Assembly (NCBI GenBank): GCA_030529505.1
Contig: JAUMWT010000001.1
Coordinates: 62,001 to 126,000, forward strand
DNA length: 64,000 bases
Direction of reading: 5' to 3'
DNA from: Allobrachymonas sp.
Lineage (GTDB): Bacteria; Pseudomonadota; Gammaproteobacteria; Burkholderiales; Burkholderiaceae_C
In this document: in pieces, positions 9,457 to 18,481 of the stretch
Layout: every line of letters starts with the position of its first letter
Position numbering within the stretch: position 1 is the first letter of the stretch
Made by a program: the position numbers and the translations under genes
Notes under the pieces: model-generated
The model's input: the letters and a program-made list of their open reading frames with translations, nothing else
Told to the model about the DNA's origin: nothing
The model's database searches: none

Positions 9457-9870
9457 GATCGAAATAAAAGTAGAGGATTCAGGTAACAAGCCCGGCGCGT
9501 ATCGGGCAATGACTCAATGCAGCAGCCCGCCAAAACAAAAGCCCGAAAACATGGCTGGGTTTGATGGCAGATCTGATCCAGCCCCCTTGTCACGCAGGCA
9601 GGTTTATTCCTGCTGCAATTTTTTGCAAACTGCTGATTTTATCTGCAAGCCTGCCGACCGGCCCGCATGGCCCCAGGGCTGTGCTTGATTCGGCCGACTT
9701 TGGCCATAGCCCGCCCGAGCCATTGCACAGAAAAGCATGGCAAGCGTTACACTGATGCCTCGTTGCCTTGAAGCCATTGAAATAGCAACCGATTTGATGG
9801 CACTTTTTACCGCTTGCAGCCATGTGCTGCGGCACCCAGCCATCAGCAGAAGATGCGCGCAGGAAGACCT
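9457..9870. other. Divergent intergenic region thrS / unknown gene
   Basis: About 410 bases between divergent genes. It must hold the thrS and 9871-gene promoters, but I see no convincing -35/-10 pair, T-box or repeat. Small open frames here lack family resemblance. Confidence 0.5.
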
Positions 9871-10500
9871 ATGCCCCATTACGCACACCCTTTTGAAATC
9901 CACGTCCACGGCGAAATCCCCCTGCGCCCCGAAGTCCAGCCGCAAGAGGTGCAAGAAGCCCTCAAGCCGCTGTGGCGCTACGCTGGCGCCAAATCGCTGG
10001 AAGACGGCCGCATCAGCGCCTATGAAGAAGAGCCGGGCATCCAGTACGACGCCCGACACAATCTGCTGCGCATCTGCTGGACCGTGCGCGGCGGCGAAGA
10101 CTTTCGCCAGAATATCGACGACATGTGCATGAACCTCAATGAACTGGCCAGCAGCGGCACGGCCATTGAAGTCACGTTTTACGATGCCGAATTTGACGAC
10201 GATGAAGGCGGCGACCGCGAAGAAGATTCGCGCGACGATTTCATGGTGGTGTTTGTCGGCCCCACCCCAGCGGCCATCATGCAGGTGCAGCGCGACTTGC
10301 TGGTGCGCGACGTCACCACCATGATGGAACGCCACTTCGACGCGGCGGAGCTCGGCGGCGTGGTGCAGGAAATTGATCGCCTGTTCAGCCAACGTTTCGA
10401 TGCGCTGGTGGAATCGCTGGAGTTGGGTCGCCCGCTCAAAGGGGGCGGCAGCAGCGGCCACCGCAGCAGCGGGCGCAACAAGCCGCGGCATTTGCATTGA
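9871..10500 (+). CDS. Conserved betaproteobacterial protein of unknown function (possibly DUF6806)
   Basis: A 209-residue soluble protein without signal peptide or membrane segment. It opens MPHYAHPFEIHVHGEIPLR, continues with LKPLWRYAGAKS, and has an acidic patch EFDDDEGGDREEDSRDD at about residues 108-124. It ends in a Gly/Ser/Arg-rich tail. I recall similar proteins in Comamonadaceae annotated only as a domain of unknown function, perhaps DUF6806; that label is from memory. The ATG at 9871 has AGGA upstream; the frame is open to 9814 but homologues start here. A terminator follows at 10,538-10,567, so it is probably a single-gene unit. Confidence 0.8.
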   Translation: MPHYAHPFEIHVHGEIPLRPEVQPQEVQEALKPLWRYAGAKSLEDGRISAYEEEPGIQYDARHNLLRICWTVRGGEDFRQNIDDMCMNLNELASSGTAIEVTFYDAEFDDDEGGDREEDSRDDFMVVFVGPTPAAIMQVQRDLLVRDVTTMMERHFDAAELGGVVQEIDRLFSQRFDALVESLELGRPLKGGGSSGHRSSGRNKPRHLH

Positions 10501-10537
10501 CCGGCACTGGGGCTTCAAGCTCTAACCCACAAACGCC

Positions 10538-10567
10538 AAAGCCCTTGCTGCCCCGCAAGGGCTTTTT
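10538..10567 (+). terminator. Rho-independent terminator
   Basis: AAAGCCCTTGC-TGCCCC-GCAAGGGCTTTTT: a nine-pair GC-rich stem with five T, about 40 bases after the 9,871-10,500 gene. Confidence 0.85.
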
Positions 10568-10699
10568 CATGCCTGCGCCCAAGCTCCTGAGATTGGGCGC
10601 TGGGTGTTCGGTCAACCGATCAGAGTTGACCGTTTGGCCGGGCAGGCAAGCCAATCCACAAGCCGCTGAATCACTGTCACCATTCGGCAAGTGTCAACG

Positions 10700-11239
10700 T
10701 CAAACACCCTGTGCCCGCTGCTGCACTTTCTGCTGCAGGCGCTGCCACACATGCGGCGCGACGAATTCATCCACCTTGCCGCCCAGCAAGGCGATTTCGC
10801 GCACGAAGCTGCTGCTGATGAATTGGTACTGATCGCCCGGCGTGAGGAAAACCGTTTCCACGTCGGGCATGAGCCGCCGGTTCATGCCCGCCAGTTGAAA
10901 TTCGTAGTCGAAATCGGTCACGGCCCGCAGCCCGCGCACCATGGCCTGGGCCCCGCTTTGCACCATGAAATCGCGCACCAGGCCGCTGTAGCTTTGCACG
11001 CTGACGTTGGGAAAGGGCTTCATGGCCTCTTGCGCCATGGCCATGCGCTCGCTCAGGCTGAACAGGGGCTTTTTGTGGTGGCCTTCGGCCACGGCCACGA
11101 TCAGGTGATCGAACAATTGCGCAGCGCGGCGCGCCACATCTTCGTGCCCCAAGGTGATGGGGTCGAAAGTGCCGGGGTAAACGGCCAGCACGTATTTTTC
11201 CTGGGGCTTGCCTGCTTGTGCGCAAGAGGGGCTGCTCAT
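10700..11239 (-). CDS. coaD: Phosphopantetheine adenylyltransferase
   Basis: Converts 4'-phosphopantetheine and ATP to dephospho-CoA, the penultimate step of coenzyme A synthesis. The 179-residue protein has the nucleotidyltransferase signature YPGTFDPITLGHEDVARRA (T/HxGH motif) and the C-terminal ISSSFVRE ATP-binding motif. About 12 extra residues precede the usual YVLAVYPGTF start. Its ATG overlaps the rsmD stop as ATGA, showing translational coupling. The rsmD-coaD pair is conserved in proteobacteria. Confidence 0.97.
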   Translation of the reverse strand: MSSPSCAQAGKPQEKYVLAVYPGTFDPITLGHEDVARRAAQLFDHLIVAVAEGHHKKPLFSLSERMAMAQEAMKPFPNVSVQSYSGLVRDFMVQSGAQAMVRGLRAVTDFDYEFQLAGMNRRLMPDVETVFLTPGDQYQFISSSFVREIALLGGKVDEFVAPHVWQRLQQKVQQRAQGV

Positions 11240-12072
11240 GCTTCATCTCCTTGTACGGGCTGCAGGCGCAGCAGGTGCGCGTGCACGGCCCCGGCCTTGA
11301 GGTAGCGCCAGCGCATCCAGCCCAAGTCTGCCAATTCTTGCTGCGTCCATTCGCGCCCGGTTTCCAGATACAGGCTGCCATCCGGCCGCAGCAAACTGGC
11401 CGCCCAACGCAAGGCCTCTTCATGCGCCGTTTGCGAAAAAGCGGCATAGGGCGGATCGAAAAACAGCGCGTCCACACTGGCTGGAGCCTGCATCGCCTGC
11501 TGGCGCAAGAATGCCAGTGCCTCGCCCGCCACAACGTGCACGGTCTGCGCGTCCAGTTGCTGACGCACGGTGCGTAAATGCTGCACCACGGCAGGATGTT
11601 GTTCCACCAAAGTGACGTGGGCCGCGCCGCGCGAAGCCGCCTCAAAGCCCAGTGCGCCCGTGCCCGCGCACACGTCCAGACAGCGCCAGCCACTCAAGTC
11701 CTGCCCCAGCCAGTTGAACAGGGTTTCGCGCACACGATCGGCCGTGGGGCGCAAGCCGTCGGGCATCTGCGGGCCCTGGGGCACGGGCAGCTTGCGCCGC
11801 TTCCACTGGCCGCCGATGATGCGCACGGCCCCCGGCTGGGCGTGGCTTTTATCCATGCGCCCGGCAACTGGCTTGATTTTTTTTGCTTGTGCGCTCAGGG
11901 CGCGCGCGGATGCGCCGTGGCGGCTGGCCGTGCCTTTGGCTTGAATCCGTTTCGGCTGTTGGCCAACATCTGCGCTTGCTGCAGAGCCTGCCCTTGCAGA
12001 TGCAGCGCCCGGCAAAGCTGAATCGGGCCGTGCTTGCTGCCACATCGCCTTGGGCAAGGCCGATCGCCCCAT
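11236..12072 (-). CDS. rsmD: 16S rRNA (guanine(966)-N(2))-methyltransferase
   Basis: SAM-dependent methyltransferase acting on G966 of 16S rRNA in the assembled 30S. The domain begins VRIIGGQWKRRKLPVP, followed by LRPTADRVRETLFNWL, SAM motif LDVCAGTGALGFEA and catalytic motif FFDPPYAAF. The domain starts only at the in-frame ATG 11856, but the frame is open upstream. An ATG at 12072, 10 bases after the preceding gene and with GAGG 8 bases before it, gives 278 residues with an Ala/Lys/Arg-rich N-terminal arm of about 72 residues. Basic N-terminal arms occur in Burkholderiales RsmD. The start is therefore uncertain; the function is not. Confidence 0.9.
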   Translation of the reverse strand: MGRSALPKAMWQQARPDSALPGAASARAGSAASADVGQQPKRIQAKGTASRHGASARALSAQAKKIKPVAGRMDKSHAQPGAVRIIGGQWKRRKLPVPQGPQMPDGLRPTADRVRETLFNWLGQDLSGWRCLDVCAGTGALGFEAASRGAAHVTLVEQHPAVVQHLRTVRQQLDAQTVHVVAGEALAFLRQQAMQAPASVDALFFDPPYAAFSQTAHEEALRWAASLLRPDGSLYLETGREWTQQELADLGWMRWRYLKAGAVHAHLLRLQPVQGDEA

Positions 12073-12082
12073 GCGCAGCGCC

Positions 12083-13204
12083 TCAAGAGAACAGGCGCCG
12101 CGCCAGTACCGAGCCGGCGTTGAAATCGCGCTGTGCCAACAGCAGGTACAGGTCTTCCACATCCTTGCCGATGGCTTCCATCGCCACGCTGTCGATGCGG
12201 TAGCCATTGCCGTCGATGACCGTGCCTTCCATCTTTTTGGCCAGTTCCTGCGCCAGCTCGCACATGCGGGCAAAGGGCTGCTGCTCGGGCGGCACTTGTG
12301 CAATGTCCAGGCACAACAGCACTTCGCGCACCACGGCCTGTTCCACGTCATCGGCCAAGGCGGCCTGGGTATCAAACTCCAGACTCAGCACGGGCGGCTC
12401 GCCCACATTAGCCGAAGGCAGCACCAAGCGCCCAGGCAAAGCACCCGCCACGAAACCGTAGCCCGCCGCCACCTGGTGCAGATAGCCCGTGCTCCAGGCT
12501 GCAGCACGGGCGCGCAGCACAAAGCTCAGGCGCGCGTCGTTGGCGCTGGCGAACTGATCCAGCTCACGTGCGCGCGCCACTTCGTCGATCATGTCGGGAA
12601 AGTGCGGCGTGCCATTCACGCCATCGGCAAAGGCCTGCGCCTTGAGCGTGAATTCGGAAAAGCCGATCTCGTTGAGCGCGCCGGAACGGTTGGCCAATTG
12701 CACGCCAGCCTGAAATGCGTCGTATTGCTGGCCGGCCTGCGGCGGCTCCCATTGCTGGCTTTGGCTGTTGCGCCCTTCAACGGCAAAGGGTTTGTCACCC
12801 ACGCGGCGCGAAGCGGGCAAGGCCGCCAGCGCGGTTTCGCCGCTGACCACGGCGCCTGCATCCAATTCAATGCTGGCGATGGCATCAATCAATGGATCCA
12901 GCGGTTTTTTAACGGCCACATGGCTGGGCGATGGCCCTTGTGCAGCCCAATCCGGCGAATGGGCAGATGCTTCGCCCAAGGCGCTGGCCGCATCCGCCGA
13001 AGAGTTGAACCGCGGGGCGCTCTGGCCGATGGCAGCCGGATCGGCCACAGCCGCATCGTCTGCCAACGCAGTGCCGGTAGCGGCGGCATCCGGCTCGGCC
13101 TGGCGCGGCTGGTTTTTGCGTGCTTCCCACACATTGTGCGCGACCAGGCCCGCCAACACCACGCCGCCCGCCACGGCCAGACCGAGTTGCAAAGAGATGC
13201 TCAT
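12083..13204 (-). CDS. zipA: ZipA-like cell division protein (FtsZ-binding C-terminal domain)
   Basis: A 373-residue bitopic membrane protein. Residues about 4-22 form a transmembrane anchor (LQLGLAVAGGVVLAGLV), followed by a long Ala/Pro-rich linker. The C-terminal domain contains VLLCLDIAQVPPEQQPFARM and ends FNAGSVLARRLFS, consistent with the ZipA FtsZ-binding fold. It would tether and stabilise the division ring. The start at 13204 places the anchor at the N-terminus. In relatives I expect smc-zipA-ligA; here smc is separated by two genes and ligA is absent downstream, where rsmD follows instead. Assignment rests on overall architecture and remembered synteny, so it is less certain than neighbouring housekeeping calls. 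Confidence 0.75.
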   Translation of the reverse strand: MSISLQLGLAVAGGVVLAGLVAHNVWEARKNQPRQAEPDAAATGTALADDAAVADPAAIGQSAPRFNSSADAASALGEASAHSPDWAAQGPSPSHVAVKKPLDPLIDAIASIELDAGAVVSGETALAALPASRRVGDKPFAVEGRNSQSQQWEPPQAGQQYDAFQAGVQLANRSGALNEIGFSEFTLKAQAFADGVNGTPHFPDMIDEVARARELDQFASANDARLSFVLRARAAAWSTGYLHQVAAGYGFVAGALPGRLVLPSANVGEPPVLSLEFDTQAALADDVEQAVVREVLLCLDIAQVPPEQQPFARMCELAQELAKKMEGTVIDGNGYRIDSVAMEAIGKDVEDLYLLLAQRDFNAGSVLARRLFS

Positions 13205-13325
13205 AGATGTTCTTGTGAAAAAAGAATGTGACAAACAAGCTTTTTTGCCAAGGCCGCAGTATAGGGGCTGGCAGCGGCAGCGCGCGGCACAAAGCACCAG
13301 CCATCACCCTTTTGCAGGGCAGCAT

Positions 13326-13856
13326 TTAACGCTTTCGCTCCGTTTGGTCGCGCAGGGATTTGCGCATTTTCAAAAACACGAACAAGCAGGCCCCAAACAC
13401 CACCACATGGCCCAGCCCAATCAGCAAGGTCTTGCCGTCCTTGGCAATCGACATCAAGATCAGGCCCAGCAACACAAAAACGCCCGAGCCCGCTGCCGCC
13501 AGAGACAAGGACGTTTTGCCATGCCCCAGGGCCGAGTTGGCCATGCTTTCGCGCATCGTCAGAGCCTCGGCCGTGCGGGGCAGGCCGCGCGTCAGGCGGG
13601 CCGACTGGATGTAGAAAGCAAGCGTGAGCAGCGAGACAAGCAGCGCTGTTTGCCACAGGTTCAAAAACACCACGGCGCACACCACCAGCGGCAGCATGCA
13701 GAGGTAAAAGCTCTTGAGCAGCCTGCGCAATTTGCGTTCGAAAGCCGCATCGGGCACGAGAATGCCCTTGCCCATCACGCCCCAGGGGTAGTAAGCCGTG
13801 CGCCCATCCCGCGTCTGCTTGAACGAGGCATTGACCAAACCATCGAAATACGCCAT
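13326..13856 (-). CDS. Small multi-pass membrane protein, unknown function
   Basis: 176 residues starting MAYFDGLVNASFKQT, with AAGGAGG just before the ATG at 13856. About four hydrophobic segments are visible (near residues 48-66, 68-85, 118-136 and 143-160), with a basic C-terminus (RKSLRDQTERKR). The N-terminal part has GRTAYYPWGVMGKGILVPD, a pattern I associate with small uncharacterised proteobacterial membrane proteins, but I cannot name the family. It lies between the ZipA-like gene and repeat copy A, in the segment that separates smc from zipA. Confidence 0.75.
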   Translation of the reverse strand: MAYFDGLVNASFKQTRDGRTAYYPWGVMGKGILVPDAAFERKLRRLLKSFYLCMLPLVVCAVVFLNLWQTALLVSLLTLAFYIQSARLTRGLPRTAEALTMRESMANSALGHGKTSLSLAAAGSGVFVLLGLILMSIAKDGKTLLIGLGHVVVFGACLFVFLKMRKSLRDQTERKR

Positions 13857-14022
13857 CTCCTCCTCCTTGTGCTTCGCTTGCAATTCATTTCTGTGCTGCG
13901 CTTGTCATGCCGCAATGGCATGGCCCTCCAGCCAAGGCCCAGTACTTCCATCCAGGCCGCATTGGGCGCTGGCCCATGCAAACAACAAGCCCTTGTTTCA
14001 ACAATGATGCATCCCCGCCATT

Positions 14023-14216
14023 TTCAGAGCCTGTCATAAGGCTCAATGTCAGGCGATTGCACCCTCAAGGATAAAGGCGGGATGAGGTGCAAGGCGCTTA
14101 TCAAAGCAGAGGACGCAATGCACCGCCCATGCAACATGAACGGGCAGAACACAAGACTTGCAACGCCACAAACCGCCCGCCTCTAGCAGGCAAGGCCCGT
14201 GAGGAGACTTTGAACA
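14023..14216 (+). repeat. Dispersed MITE-like element, copy A
   Basis: This 194-base intergenic element starts TTCAGAGCCTG and ends GAGGAGACTTTGAACA. Blocks shared with copy B include AGGCGATTG, GCGGGATG.G.TGCAAGGCGC, GCA.TGCA.CGCCC.TG and CCCGTGAGGAGA.TTTGAACA. The right terminal repeat is degenerate compared with copies B and C. No open frame with coding character lies inside. Confidence 0.75.
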
Positions 14217-14235
14217 AATTATTGGATCCGCGGAT

Positions 14236-14564
14236 TCACGACTTCGCAGATTGCCCCATTTGCGCGCGCACGGCTGCTTGCAAAGCGGGCGCATCATCCA
14301 GCACGCTGTCTGGCAGGCGGTAGTACGGCAAACCGATTTCGCGCACGGCTCCGGTTTGCTTGTCCGTGCGGCGGCTTTTGAGCTGTTCGCCCAACCCCTC
14401 GCCCGAAGCGCTTTTCAGGTAAAGACCGCCGTTGCGCGACAGGATGGCGATCATTTCACCGCCCAAGCGAAAGGCCGTGCCGCCGAACATGCGCCGCCGT
14501 TCGATCTGCCCAGGGGCGCCAATTGGTCGTGGACATGATCGGCCAGCTGGGCAGACACGCTCAT
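14236..14564 (-). pseudogene. TfoX N-terminal-domain protein with an apparent frameshift
   Basis: TfoX-N proteins are small domains related to competence regulator Sxy; this one would be about 109 residues. The natural start appears to be ATG 14564 (MSVSAQLADHVHDQLAPLG) with AGAGGG upstream. From RRRMFGGTAFRLGGEMI onward, the recognisable domain continues in a different frame to 14236. The two frames join if one base is restored in the run near 14508-14514 (CCCTGGGCAG on the minus strand). This is either a true one-base deletion, making a pseudogene, or a sequencing error. The alternative intact frame from 14610 lacks a plausible N-terminus. It lies between smc and repeat copy A. Confidence 0.75.
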
Positions 14565-14628
14565 GCGCACCCTCTTCGAAATGATGCGCCGCCACGTGAT
14601 GCGCCACCATATTCTGGCCGCCGGCAGG

Positions 14629-17600
14629 TCATGTCTCGGCCATCCGCACGGCGCTTTCCATGTCCACCGCCACCACGCGCGAAACGCCCTGCTCCTGCAT
14701 GGTCACGCCGATCAACTGCTCGGCCATTTCCATGGTGATTTTGTTGTGGCTGATGAAGAGGAATTGCGTGTCGCTGCTCATGCGGCTCACGAGCTTGGCG
14801 TAACGCTCGGTGTTGGCGTCGTCCAGCGGGGCGTCCACTTCATCGAGCAAGCAGAAAGGCGCAGGGTTGAGCTGGAAGATGGCAAACACCAGCGCAATGG
14901 CCGTGAGCGCCTTTTCGCCGCCCGAAAGCAGATGAATCGTCTGGTTCTTTTTGCCCGGCGGCTGCGCCATGACTTGCACGCCGGCGTCCAGAATTTCTTC
15001 GCCGGTCATGATGAGCTTGGCTTGCCCGCCACCAAACAGTTCGGGGAACATACGGCCAAAGTGCTCGTTCACCGTCTCAAACGTGGAGCCAAGCAGCTCG
15101 CGCGTTTCGGCGTCGATTTTGCGGATGGCGTCTTCCAGCGTGACGATGGCCTCGTTCAAGTCGGCCGATTGTTCATCCAGAAAGCCCTTGCGCTCGCGCG
15201 CGGCGGCCAGTTCCTGCATGGCGGCCAGGTTCACCGCGCCCAGCGCCGTGATGTCGCGCTGAATGCGGTCGATTTCGCCCTGCAATCCCGAAAGCTTCAC
15301 GCCTTCGTCGGCAATGCTTTGCGCCAATGCGGCTTCGTCCACCGCAGCTTCGGCCAGCGATTGGGCGTATTGCTCCACGCCAATGCTGGCGGCCTGCTCT
15401 TTCAGCTGCAATTCGGTGATGCGGCTGCGCAGCGGCTCCAGCTCGCGCTCCAGGCTCATGCGGCGCTCGTCGCTGGCGCGCAGCTTGCTGGTCAGGTCCT
15501 CATAGCTGCTGCGCTGCGCGGCCAGTTGTTGCTCGCGCGCGAGCTTGCGGTCCAGCGCCTCTTGCAGGCCGTGCTGGGCCGTGGCGGCAGTGAGGGTTTC
15601 CAGATCTTTTTGCGCCTGCGCCTGCTCGGCCGCCAAGGTTTGCAACTGCTGCTCGGCCCCAGAGATGGTGCGTTGCAGTTCGCCCAGGCGAGCTTGCAGG
15701 CTGCGCCGGGCAAAAGTGGCCTCTTGCATCTGGCGCTCCAGCGTGCGTTGCTGCTCGCGGTGGGCGTTGAGTTGGCGCTCGGCTTCGAGCACGGCCTCGT
15801 CATGGCGGGCGTGCTGCTCTTGCGCTTCGGCCAGGGCCAGGTCAAGCTCTTCAAAGCGCGATTCGGCCGTGGCGCGACGCTCTTGCAGGTCTTGCAGCAA
15901 GGCTTGCACTTCGGCCAAGTCGCTGTCGATCTGGTCGCTGCGCGCACGGGTTTGCTCGGCCTGCTGCGTCAGGCGCATCAGTTCCACCTGCAATTGGTGG
16001 TGGCTGGCCTGGCAGGCGCTGGCCTCGCTGCGAGCACTGCCCAGGCGCTGGCTGGCGTCGGCATAGGCGCTTTCGGCCCGCGCCAGGCGGTTGCGGCTCT
16101 CTTCGTGAATCAGCTGCTGCGCGCGCAGGGATTTTTCGAGGTTCTCGATCTCTTGTGCGCGCGCCAACAGGCCGGCCTGCTCGCTGTCTTGCGCATAAAA
16201 GTCCACGCTGTGGCGCGTGACGGCATGGCCACTTTGCACGTAGATGGCTTCGCCCGCCTGCAATTGGGCGCGCTGGGCCAGGGCTTCATCGAGCGAAGCG
16301 GCGGTGTAGCAACCATGCAGCCAATCGGCCAACAGGGCCTTGAGGCCTGCATCGTGCAATTGCAGCAAATCAATCAAGCGCGGCAGCGCACGGCCCGCAT
16401 CGGGGTTGGCCGCCACGGGGGGCACGTAAAAGCTCAGCTTGGCCGGCGGCGCGTCGCTGGCAAAGGCGCGCACGGTTTCGAGGCGGCCCACTTCCAGCGC
16501 GGCCATGCGTTCGCGCAGCGCGGCTTCGAGCGCGTTTTCCCAACCCTTTTGCACGTGCAGGCGCGTCCACAGCTGCTGCATGTCCGCCAGGCCATGCTTT
16601 TGCAGCCAGGGGTTGAGTTTGCCATCGGTGCGCACTTTTTCTTGCAGGGCCTTCAGCGCCTCCAGCCGCGCGGCCAGGTCGGCCTGCTTGCGGGTTTCGT
16701 CGTTCAGCGCCTGCTGCGCCTGGCGGCGTTGTTCGTCCAGCTGCGGCAGCTGCTCTTGCAGTTCGCCCACGCGCGCTTGCAGCATTTCAAGCTGCTCGCT
16801 GCTGGCAACCAGCTGTGTTTGCATCTGCGAAAGCTGCGTGGCCTCGGGCGCGGCCAGGGCGTTGCGGTCGGCCTGCAAGCGATCGCGCCGCTGGTTTTGC
16901 TGGCGCGTTTGCTCGTCGATGCTGCGTTGCTCGGCGGCCAGCACCTGAATCTGCTGCTGCACTTGCACCACGCTGCCGCGCTGTTCGTTGGCTTGCTGTT
17001 GCGCGCGGCGCAGGGCGTCTTCCAGCGCGGGCAGTTGCTCGGCCTGCTCTTGCACCTGGGCTTCGAGCACGGCGGCCTGCTCCTCCAGCGCCACGTCTTG
17101 CTCGGCCTGGGTCTCGATTTCCTGCTGGGCTTCTTGCTGGCGCTCTTGCCAATGGCGGCTTTGCTCGGCCAGTTGCAGCAGGCGCTGCTCGGTGCGCTGG
17201 CGGTTTTCCACCACGAAGCGGATTTCGGCTTCGAGCTTGCCCACCTCGGCCGTGACTTCGTACAGCAGGCCCTGCGCCACATTGACCTGATCGCCCGCCG
17301 CGTAGTGCGCCTGGCGAATGGTTTCAAGCTCGGCCTCGATGTGGCGCACGTCGGCCATGCGGCTTTCCAGATCCGTTTTGGCTTTTTCCACCGCCACACG
17401 CACCTGATCCTGATCGGCCGCGGCATCGGCCCGCTTGAGGTACCACAGCTGATGCAAGCGACGCGTGCCCGTGTCTTGCAAGTGCTGGTATTTCTGGGCA
17501 ACTTCAGCCTGCTGCTCGAGCTTTTCGAGGTTGGCGTTGAGCTCGCGCAAGATGTCTTCAACCCGCGTGAGGTTTTCGTTGGTATCGGCCAGGCGGTTTT

Positions 17601-18141
17601 CGGTTTCTCGGCGGCGCTCTTTGTATTTGCTCACGCCCGCGGCTTCTTCGAGGAAGAGGCGCAGCTCTTCGGGGCGGCTTTCGATGATGCGGCTGATGGT
17701 GCCTTGCCCGATGATGGCGTAGGCGCGCGGCCCCAGGCCCGTGCCCAGAAATACGTCTTGCACGTCGCGCCGGCGCACGGGCTGGTTGTTGATGAAGTAG
17801 CTGCTGCCCCCTTCGCGCGTGAGCACGCGCTTGACGGCAATCTCGGTGAACTGGCTCCACTGGCCGCCTGCGCGGTGGTCGCTGTTGTCAAACGTCAGCT
17901 CCACACTGCTGCGGCTGGCGGGCTTGCGGCTGGTGGTGCCGTTGAAGATCACGTCTTGCATGCTCTCGCCGCGCAGCTCGCTGGCCTTGCTCTCACCCAG
18001 CACCCAGCGCACGGCATCCATGATGTTGGACTTGCCGCAGCCATTGGGCCCCACCACGCCAATGCGCTGCCCCGGCAGCGTGAGGTTGGTGGGCTCAGCA
18101 AACGATTTGAAACCGGAAAGTTTGATGGAGGTCAGACGCAC
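14629..18141 (-). CDS. smc: Chromosome segregation protein SMC
   Basis: This 1,170-residue ATPase organises and segregates chromosomes, forming a V-shaped dimer with ScpA/ScpB. The N-terminus is MRLTSIKLSGFKSFAEPT with Walker A GPNGCGKSN at about residues 32-40. Two long coiled coils flank a hinge at roughly 500-650. The C-terminal head has signature LLSGGEKALTAIALVFAI and Walker B CLLDEVDAPLDD. Full length for the family. It is the largest convincing minus-strand gene in this region; the equally long plus-strand frame is an antisense shadow. Confidence 0.97.
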   Translation of the reverse strand: MRLTSIKLSGFKSFAEPTNLTLPGQRIGVVGPNGCGKSNIMDAVRWVLGESKASELRGESMQDVIFNGTTSRKPASRSSVELTFDNSDHRAGGQWSQFTEIAVKRVLTREGGSSYFINNQPVRRRDVQDVFLGTGLGPRAYAIIGQGTISRIIESRPEELRLFLEEAAGVSKYKERRRETENRLADTNENLTRVEDILRELNANLEKLEQQAEVAQKYQHLQDTGTRRLHQLWYLKRADAAADQDQVRVAVEKAKTDLESRMADVRHIEAELETIRQAHYAAGDQVNVAQGLLYEVTAEVGKLEAEIRFVVENRQRTEQRLLQLAEQSRHWQERQQEAQQEIETQAEQDVALEEQAAVLEAQVQEQAEQLPALEDALRRAQQQANEQRGSVVQVQQQIQVLAAEQRSIDEQTRQQNQRRDRLQADRNALAAPEATQLSQMQTQLVASSEQLEMLQARVGELQEQLPQLDEQRRQAQQALNDETRKQADLAARLEALKALQEKVRTDGKLNPWLQKHGLADMQQLWTRLHVQKGWENALEAALRERMAALEVGRLETVRAFASDAPPAKLSFYVPPVAANPDAGRALPRLIDLLQLHDAGLKALLADWLHGCYTAASLDEALAQRAQLQAGEAIYVQSGHAVTRHSVDFYAQDSEQAGLLARAQEIENLEKSLRAQQLIHEESRNRLARAESAYADASQRLGSARSEASACQASHHQLQVELMRLTQQAEQTRARSDQIDSDLAEVQALLQDLQERRATAESRFEELDLALAEAQEQHARHDEAVLEAERQLNAHREQQRTLERQMQEATFARRSLQARLGELQRTISGAEQQLQTLAAEQAQAQKDLETLTAATAQHGLQEALDRKLAREQQLAAQRSSYEDLTSKLRASDERRMSLERELEPLRSRITELQLKEQAASIGVEQYAQSLAEAAVDEAALAQSIADEGVKLSGLQGEIDRIQRDITALGAVNLAAMQELAAARERKGFLDEQSADLNEAIVTLEDAIRKIDAETRELLGSTFETVNEHFGRMFPELFGGGQAKLIMTGEEILDAGVQVMAQPPGKKNQTIHLLSGGEKALTAIALVFAIFQLNPAPFCLLDEVDAPLDDANTERYAKLVSRMSSDTQFLFISHNKITMEMAEQLIGVTMQEQGVSRVVAVDMESAVRMAET

Positions 18142-18481
18142 GGCGGTGGACTCAACGTTGGATGCGGGCCACGGCGGATTGCAAGGCCACGCCCCCCGCC
18201 TGGATCAAGGGCAGGCGGGCAAATAGACGAACAAACGGCGAATCATACCTTTAGGCTACAGACAACCCAGCGCCCACCGATGCGCATGCCGCCCGCCCCC
18301 AAAAGGTGCCGAACGGTCTGGCCAGATCAGCCCCGGCACAACTCCAGCCCTTGCAGCACCGGCCAGCAGCCCAAGCCCCATGCACCACTCGCAATGCCAC
18401 GCTTTTTTGCCAAACAAAAGGTCACACAGCATGGGCTGAACAGGGGCTGCGCCTGTGACTGCTTCTGTGCGAAATGGCCTT
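18142..18481. other. Intergenic region upstream of smc
   Basis: About 340 bases lie between smc and the Dabb-domain gene. A TATGAT hexamer on the minus strand near 18,242-18,247 could be a -10 box for smc, but no -35 box stands at proper spacing. Nothing else is recognisable. Confidence 0.4.

Noticed and set aside
9457..9870. T-box leader upstream of thrS
   Set aside because: No AGGGTGG-type T-box sequence is seen, and T-boxes are essentially absent from betaproteobacterial synthetase genes.
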